From: Callorhinus ursinus
Taxonomy: Eukaryota; Chordata; Mammalia; Carnivora; Otariidae
DNA length: 64,000 nucleotides
Assembly: GCF_003265705.1 (NCBI RefSeq)
Contig: NW_020312817.1
Span: 50,319,589-50,383,588 of the forward strand
Direction: 5' to 3'
Part shown: positions 58,004-64,000 of the stretch, piece by piece
Layout: every line of letters starts with the position of its first letter
How positions within the stretch are numbered: position 1 is the first letter of the stretch
Made by a program: the position numbers and the translations under genes
Notes under the pieces: model-generated
Told to the model about the DNA's origin: nothing
Databases searched by the model: none
The model's input: only the letters and a program-made list of their open reading frames with translations

Positions 58004-61000
58004 ATGGCACTAAATTCATACCTTTCAGTAGTTACCCTGAATGTAAATGGGCTAAATGTCCCAATCAAAAGACACAGGCTATCAGATTGGATTAAAAAAC
58101 AAGACCCATCAATATGCTGTCTTCAAGAGACTCATTTTAGACCCAAAGACACCCCCAGATTGAAAGTGAGGGGGGTGGAAAACCATTTACCATGCTAATG
58201 GACACCAAAAGAAAGCTGGGGTGGCAATCCTTATATCAGACAAACTAGATTTTAAAACAAAGACTGTAATAAGAGATGAGGAAGGACACTATATCCTACT
58301 TAAAGGGTCTATCCAACAAGAAGATCTAACAATTGTAAATATCTATGCCCCGAACATGGGAGCAGCCAATTATATAAGGCAATTAATAACAAAAGCAAAG
58401 AAACACATTGACAACAATACAATAATAGTGGGGGACTTTAACACCCCCCTGACTGAAATGGACAGATCATCTAAGCAAAAGATCAACAAGGAAATAAAGA
58501 CTTTAAATGACACACTGGACCAAATGGACTTCACAGACATATTCAGAACATTCCATCCCAAAGCAACGGAATACACATTCTTCTCTAGTGCCCATGGAAC
58601 ATTCTCCAGAATTGATCACATCCTAGGTCACAAATCAGGTCTCAACCGGTACCAAAAGATTGGGATCAATCCCTGCATATTTTCAGACCACAATGCTTTG
58701 AAACTAGAAGTCAATCACAAGAGGAAAGTCGGAAAGAACTCAAATACATGGAGGCTAAAGAGCATCCTACTAAAGAATGAATGGGTCAGCCAGGAAATTA
58801 AAGAAGAATTAAAAAAATTCATGGAAACCAATGAAAATGAAAACACAACTGTTCAAAATCTTTGGGATACAGCAAAGGCAGTCCTGAGAAGAAAGTATAT
58901 AGCAATACAAGCCTTTCTCAAGAAACAAGAAAGGTCTCAAATACACAACCTAACCCTACACCTAAAGGAGCTGGAGAAAGAACAGCAAATAAAGCCTAAA
59001 CCCAGCAGGAGAAGAGACATAATAAAGATCAGAGCAGAAATCAATGAACTAGAAACCAAAAGAACAGTAGAACAGATTAACGAAACTAGGAGCTGGTTCT
59101 TTGAAAGAATTAACAAGATTGATAAACCCCTGGCCAGACTTATCAAAAAGAAAAGAGAAATGACCCAAATCAACAAAATCATGAATGAAAGAGGAGAGAT
59201 CACAACCAACACCAAAGAAATACAAACAATTATAAGAACATATTATGAGCAACTCTATGCCAGCAAATTAGATAACCTGGAAGAAATGGGTGCATTCCTA
59301 GAGATGTATCAACTACCAAAATTGAACCAGGAAGAAATAGAAAACCCGAACAGACCTATAATCACTAAGGAAATTGAAGCAGTCATCAAAAATCTCCCAA
59401 GAAACAAAAGCCCAGGGCCAGATGCCTTCCCAGGGGAGTTCTATCAGACATTTAAAGAAGAATTAATACCTATTCTCCTGAAACTGTTCCAAAAAATAGA
59501 AATGGAAGGAAAACTTCCGAACTCATTTTGTGAGGCCAGCATTACCTTGATCCCAAAACCAGACAAAGACCCCATCAAAAAGGAGAATTACAGACCAATA
59601 TCCTTGATGAACATGGATGCAAAAATTCTCACCAAAATACTAGCCAATAGGATCCAACAGTACATTAAAAGGATTATTCACCACCACCAAGTGGGATTTA
59701 TCCCTGGGCTGCAAGGTTGGTTCAACATCCGCAAATCAATCAACATGATACAATACATTAACAAAAGAAAGAACAAGAATCATATGATCCTCTCAAGAGA
59801 TGCAGAAAAAGCATTTGACAAAGTACAGCATCCTTTCTTGATCAAAAGTCTTCAGGGTATAGGGATAGAGGGTACATACCTCAATATCATAAAAGCCATC
59901 TATGAAAAACCTACAGCGAATATCATTCTCAATGGGGAAAGGCTGAGAGCTTTTCCCCTAAGGTCAGGAACGCGGCAGGGATATCCACTCTCACCACTGC
60001 TATTCAACATAGTATTAGAAGTCCTAGCCACAGCAATCAGACAACAAAAAGAAATCAAAGGCATCCAAATCGGCAAAGAGGAAGTCAAACTCTCACTCTT
60101 TGCAGATGATATGATACTGTATGTGGAAAACCCAAAAGACTCCACCCCAAAACTGCTAGAACTCATACAGGAATTCAGTCAAGTAGCAGGCTATAAAATC
60201 AATGCACAGAAATCAGTGGCATTCCTATACACCAACAACAAGACAGAAGAGAGACAAATCAAGGAGTCGATCCCATTTACAATTGCACCCAAAACCATAA
60301 GATACCTAGGAATAAATTTAACCAAAGAGGCAAAGGATCTGTACTCAGAAAACTATAAAATACTCATGAAAGAAATTGAAGAAGACACAAAGAAATGGAA
60401 AAACGTTCCATGCTCATGGATTGGGAGAACCAACATTGTGAAGATGTCAATGCTACCTAGAGCAATCTACACATTCAATGCAATCCCCATCAAAATACCA
60501 TCCACTTTTTTCAAAGAAATGGAACAAATAATCCTAAAATTTGTATGGAACCAGAAAAGACCCCGAATAGCCAGAGGAATATTGAAAAAGAAAAGCAAAG
60601 CTGGCGGCATCACAATTCCGGACTTCCAGCTCTATTACAAAGCTGTCATCATCAAGACAGTAGGTACTGGCACAAAAACAGACACATAGATCAATGGAAC
60701 AGAATCGAGAGCCCAGAAATGGACACTCAACTCTATGGTCAACTTATCTTTGACAAAGCAGGAAAGAATGTCCAATGGAAAAAAAACAGTCTCTTCAACA
60801 AATGGTGTTGGGAAAATTGGACAGCCACATGCAGAAGAATGAAACTGGACCATTTCCTTACACCACACACAAAAATAGACTCCAAATGGTTGAAAGACCT
60901 AAACGTGAGACAGGAGTCCATCCAAATCCTAAAGGAGAACACAGGTAGCAACCTCTTCGACCTCAGCCACAGCAACTTCTTCCTAGAAACATCGCCAAAG

Positions 61001-61819
61001 GTACGGGAAGCCAGGGCAAAAATGAACTATTGGGATTTCATCAAGATAAAAAGCTTTTGCACAGCAAAAGAAACAGTCCACAAAACCAAAAGACAACCGA
61101 CAGAATGGGAGAAAATATTTGCAAATGACATATCAGATAAAGGGCTAGTATCCAAAATCTATAAAGAACTTATCAATCTCAACACCCAAAGAACAAATGA
61201 TCCAATCAAGAAATGGGCAGAAGACATGAACAGACATTTTTCCAAAGAAGACATCCAAATGGCCAACAGGCACATGAAAAAGTGCTCAACATTGCTCGGC
61301 ATCAGGGAAATCCAAATCAAAACCTCAATGAGATACCACCTCACACCTGTCAGAATGGCTAAAATTAACAAGTCAGGGAACGACAGATGTTGGCGGGGAT
61401 GTGGAGAAAGGGGAACCCTCCTACACTGTTGGTGGGAATGCAAGCTGGTGCAACCCCTCTGGAAAACAGTATGGAGGTTCCTCAAACAGTTGAAATTAGA
61501 GCTACCATTCGATCCAGCAATTGCACTACTGGGTATTTACCACAAAGATACAAATGTAGGGACCCGAAGGGGTACATGCACCCCAATGTTTATAGCAGCA
61601 ATGTCCACAATAGCCAAACTGTGGAAAGAGCCAAGATGTCCATCGACAGATGAATGGATAAAGAAGAGGTGGTATATATACACGATGGAATATTATGCAG
61701 CCATCAAAAGGAATGAGATCTTGCCATTTGCAACGACGTGGATGGAACTGGAGGGTGTTATGCTTAGTGAAATAAGTCAATCAGAGAAAGACATGTATCA
61801 TATGACCTCACTGATATGA
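58004..61819 (+). pseudogene. L1 ORF2 (endonuclease/reverse transcriptase), two frameshifts
   Basis: ATG at 58004; stop at the end of the third segment (61819). The endonuclease shows TLNVNGLN, CCLQETHF, GDFN and SDHN. The reverse transcriptase shows DAEKAFD (motif A, Asp codon 59799-59801) and FADD (60099-60110). The C-terminal Cys/His motif (C-x3-C-x7-H-x4-C) is present near 61390-61443. Break 1 is one extra G in the run 58170-58175, stopping the first segment at 58198. Break 2 is one missing base at 60662/60663, ending the second segment at 60689. The two cancel in length (3816 bp, about 1271 codons). The product would nick target DNA and copy L1 RNA; this copy cannot make it whole. Confidence 0.93.
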
Positions 61820-62276
61820 GGAATTCTTAATCTCAGGAAACAAACTGAGTGTTGCTGGAGTGGTGGGGGGGTGGGAGGGTGGGGAGCCTGGGTGATAGAC
61901 ATTGGGGAGGGTATGTGCTACGGTGAGCACTGTGAATTGTGCAAGACTGTTGAATCACAGATCTGTACTTCTGAAACAAATAACGCAACATATTTTAAGA
62001 AAAAAGAAAAAGAAGAAGATAGCAGGAGAGGAAGAATGAAGGAGAGTAAGTCAGAGGGGTAGACGAACCATGAGAGATGATGGACTCTGAAAAACAAACT
62101 GAGGGTTCTAGAGGGGAGGAGGGTAGGGGGATGGGTTAGCCTGGTGATGGGTATTAAAGAGGGCACATTCTGCATGGAGCACTGGGTGTTATGAACAAAC
62201 AATGAATCATGGAACACTACATCAAAAACTAATGATGTAATATATGGTGATTAACATAACAATAAAAAAAGGAAAG
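61820..62276 (+). other. L1 3' UTR with two related modules
   Basis: Module A (about 61820-61995) and module B (62014-62260) share an order of motifs: AAACAAACTGAG, a G-rich run, GTGATRG, GAGCACTG and GAATCA. An A-rich tract (61996-62018) separates them. Module B ends GATTAACATAACAATAAAAA, with AATAAA at 62261-62266. The G-rich runs, such as the one near 61863-61884, could form G-quadruplexes, a known trait of L1 3' UTRs. Confidence 0.8.
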
Positions 62277-62293
62277 AAAAGAAAACAGTATTT

Positions 62294-62570
62294 TTGACAA
62301 AATGGCTGATCCCAAGTCTGGCGCAAGAAATGCAGAATATGAACCCAGAGCATCCTAAGGAAGGATTGCAAGGAAGCAAGGAAGCTTGCAAGGTAGCTAC
62401 TGAAGACGACTAGGATGATGTCAAAAGGAATCAGGAGCTAACTTGAGGAGGCTCCCACTGGCCATAGGACTATGTGAGCTTCAATAATGAGAGTAATTGC
62501 AACAATTTGAAGCTCATCAAATATGTCTAAATCTAGGAGTTCGTAATGATACTTTTTAAAAACAAGAATT
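62294..62570. other. Intergenic, no recognised feature
   Basis: Short unique-looking interval with small GGAAG-type repeats (62378-62395). No gene seen. Confidence 0.4.
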
Positions 62571-62785
62571 TGGGGTGCCTGGGTGGCTCAGTCGTTAAGC
62601 GTCTGCCTTCGGCTCAGGTCATGGTCCCAGGGTCCTGGGATCGAGCCCTGCATCGGGCTCCCTCCTCCGCGGGAAGCCTGGTTCTCCCTCTCGCACTCCC
62701 CCTGCTTGTGTTCCCTCTCTCACTGTGTCTCTCTCTGTCAAATAAATAAATAAAATCTTAAAAATAAAAATAAAAAAATAAAATA
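62571..62785 (+). repeat. CAN-SINE, young type
   Basis: Target duplication AAAACAAGAATT at 62559-62570 and 62786-62797. The tail is lengthened by AAAAATAAAAAT repeats. Confidence 0.96.
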
Positions 62786-63072
62786 AAAACAAGAATTGGT
62801 CACCTTGAGAGTATCATAGGAAACCAATTTAATATCTTGAAACTTATAAATAAATGGAAAAACAATAACATTCATCCTGCCTTTTATATGAACTTCACTG
62901 CTGTATAACAAAACAGTGGATGAGGAGGAAATGTGTTTTTATAAAGTATTCCCACAAAAAATGAAATAGAAATGATACAATATCATGGTAGAATATCAGC
63001 ATTTGGCAACTCCCCCGTGAATAATAGGTATGTCATTATGCATCTGCTAAGATCACAAAAAAATGGCAACCA

Positions 63073-63342
63073 AGAAGATAACAGGAGAGGAAGAAAAGGG
63101 GAGTACGTCAGAGGGGGAGACGAACCATGAGAGATGATGGACTCTGAAAAACAAACTGAGGGTTCTAGAGGGTAGGGGGGTGGGGGGATGGGTTAGCCTG
63201 GTGATGGGTATTGAGGAGGGCACGTTCTGCATGGAGCACTGGGTGTTATGAACAAACAATGAATCATGGAACACTGCATCAAAAACTAATGATGTAATAT
63301 ATGGTGATTAACATAACAATAAAAAAAAGAAAAACTAAAAAA
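63073..63342 (+). mobile_element. L1 tail consisting only of 3' UTR module B
   Basis: Target duplication AAAAAAATGGCAACCA at 63057-63072 and 63343-63358, 16 bp and perfect. The insert starts AGAAGATAACAGGAGAGG, exactly at the A-tract/module B border of the L1 3' UTR, and closely matches 62014-62270. Confidence 0.95.
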
Positions 63343-63358
63343 AAAAAAATGGCAACCA

Positions 63359-63709
63359 GACAATGTGTACTTCCCGTCTTGCTATATAATATTTAGTGTT
63401 TTGCCAAAGAGATTGTACCTGTTGTTTGATCCATCATCTGGATCAGCTGTCTATTTGCAAGAACTACAGAACACAGAGGAACACACTGAACTGCACCAAG
63501 ACTATTTAAGTAACAAAATCCAGCCTGTGGCTCAAAAAGCCTGTAAGCAAAAATAAGGATGCAGGAAGAGCCTAGAGATTAAAAGATACTTACATGATAT
63601 ATGCTTAAATGGGTAAGAGTAAACTATGGTGTCTAGGAATGCACATTTGGGTAATAAAACTATAAAGAAGAAAAATGCAAGGAAGTAGTCACTATAAAAG
63701 TCAGGTCTA
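63359..63709. other. Intergenic, no recognised feature
   Basis: Unique-looking sequence. The 63-codon frame at 63365-63556 has no family resemblance. Confidence 0.4.
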
Positions 63710-63909
63710 TGCGGTGCCTGGGTGGCTCAGTCAGTTAAGTGTCTACCTTCAGCTCAGGTCATGATCTCAGGGTCCTGGGATAGAGCCCTGCATCAGGCTC
63801 CCTGCTCAGTGGGAAGTCTGCTCCTCCCTCTCCCTCTGTTCTCTCCCCTACTTTTGCTCTCTCGCTTGCTCTCACTCTATCTCAAATAAATAAATAAAAT
63901 CTTAGAAAA
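63710..63909 (+). repeat. CAN-SINE
   Basis: Target duplication AAAAGTCAGGTCTA (63696-63709) and AAAAGTCGGGTCTA (63910-63923), one difference. Confidence 0.95.
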
Positions 63910-64000
63910 AAAAGTCGGGTCTAACAAGCGGTTACTTGGGAGAGGAGGGCACATGTGATTGGGATGGGGTACATGGAAGGGGCTTCTAGAATAACTGGCA

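Larger units (their letters stand above)
55212..62276 (+). mobile_element. Near full-length carnivore L1 (about 7.1 kb)
   Basis: Complete layout in order: 5' UTR (55212-57022), ORF1 (57023-57922), an 81-bp spacer, ORF2 (58004-61819, two frameshifts), a 3' UTR of two related modules, AATAAA and a short A-rich tail. All essential motifs are visible, and damage is limited to single-base changes, so it is among the youngest elements in the window. It probably landed in the tail of the SINE at 55007-55207. Current mobility is unlikely because of the ORF2 breaks. Confidence 0.95.

Noticed and set aside
60635..60975. Minus-strand frames across the L1 ORF2
   Set aside because: They are shadows of the ORF2 coding strand, recurring at the same place in other L1 copies (19151-19471, 21379-21640).
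1..64000. CRISPR array, operon, toxin-antitoxin or other novel multi-gene defence system
   Set aside because: The window is vertebrate nuclear DNA. Its regular repeats are dispersed SINEs with target duplications, not spacer arrays, and no cluster of unknown intact genes exists.

Overview
This is a stretch of mammalian nuclear DNA, most likely from a caniform carnivore outside the dog family (bear, seal or mustelid group). More than 40 copies of the carnivore tRNA-Lys-derived SINE (CAN-SINE) are present. Most are the roughly 200-bp form ending in (CT)n, TGTCAAATAAATAAAATCTT and poly(A). I saw no typical dog SINEC_Cf copy. The LINEs are carnivore-type L1s, over older MIR, L2, Tigger, hAT and LTR relics. 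The exact species is not determined.

The only functional protein-coding gene I can support is the 5' part of ALMS1 (Alstrom syndrome protein 1) on the minus strand. A CpG-island promoter lies at about 37.56-38.27 kb. Exon 1 is 37698-37997, exon 2 is 11523-11648 and exon 3 is 2282-2477, with clean GT/AG junctions and matching phases (0, 0, 1). The rest of the gene lies beyond position 1. Roughly 2.3-38 kb is therefore ALMS1 introns 1 and 2, and 1-2.3 kb is intron 3. A processed pseudogene of PTPRQ lies on the opposite strand in intron 3.

Intron 2 holds L1, hAT, an MLT1-like LTR, another LTR-like repeat and SINEs. Intron 1 is a mosaic of nested L1 fragments (13.99-23.9 kb and 26.0-32.4 kb), a Tigger1 DNA transposon split by two SINEs (23.9-26.0 kb), a perfect 183-bp duplication whose second copy interrupts a SINE (33.8 kb), and L2 and hAT relics. 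The 38.3-64 kb part lies upstream of ALMS1. It holds MIR, a decayed class I endogenous retrovirus pol fragment (39.2-40.3 kb), a MER2-like transposon, L2, a HAL1-like element, and an almost intact 7.1-kb L1 (55212-62276). That L1 has ORF1 open and ORF2 broken by two single-base indels.

I found no operon, CRISPR array, structural RNA gene or previously undescribed multi-gene system. The most interesting items are the templated 183-bp insertion at 33.8 kb, the SINE 38 nt upstream of ALMS1 exon 2, the L1 nested in a SINE tail with a doubled 3' UTR, and the largely open PTPRQ retrocopy. All family names come from recognition by eye, without database searches.
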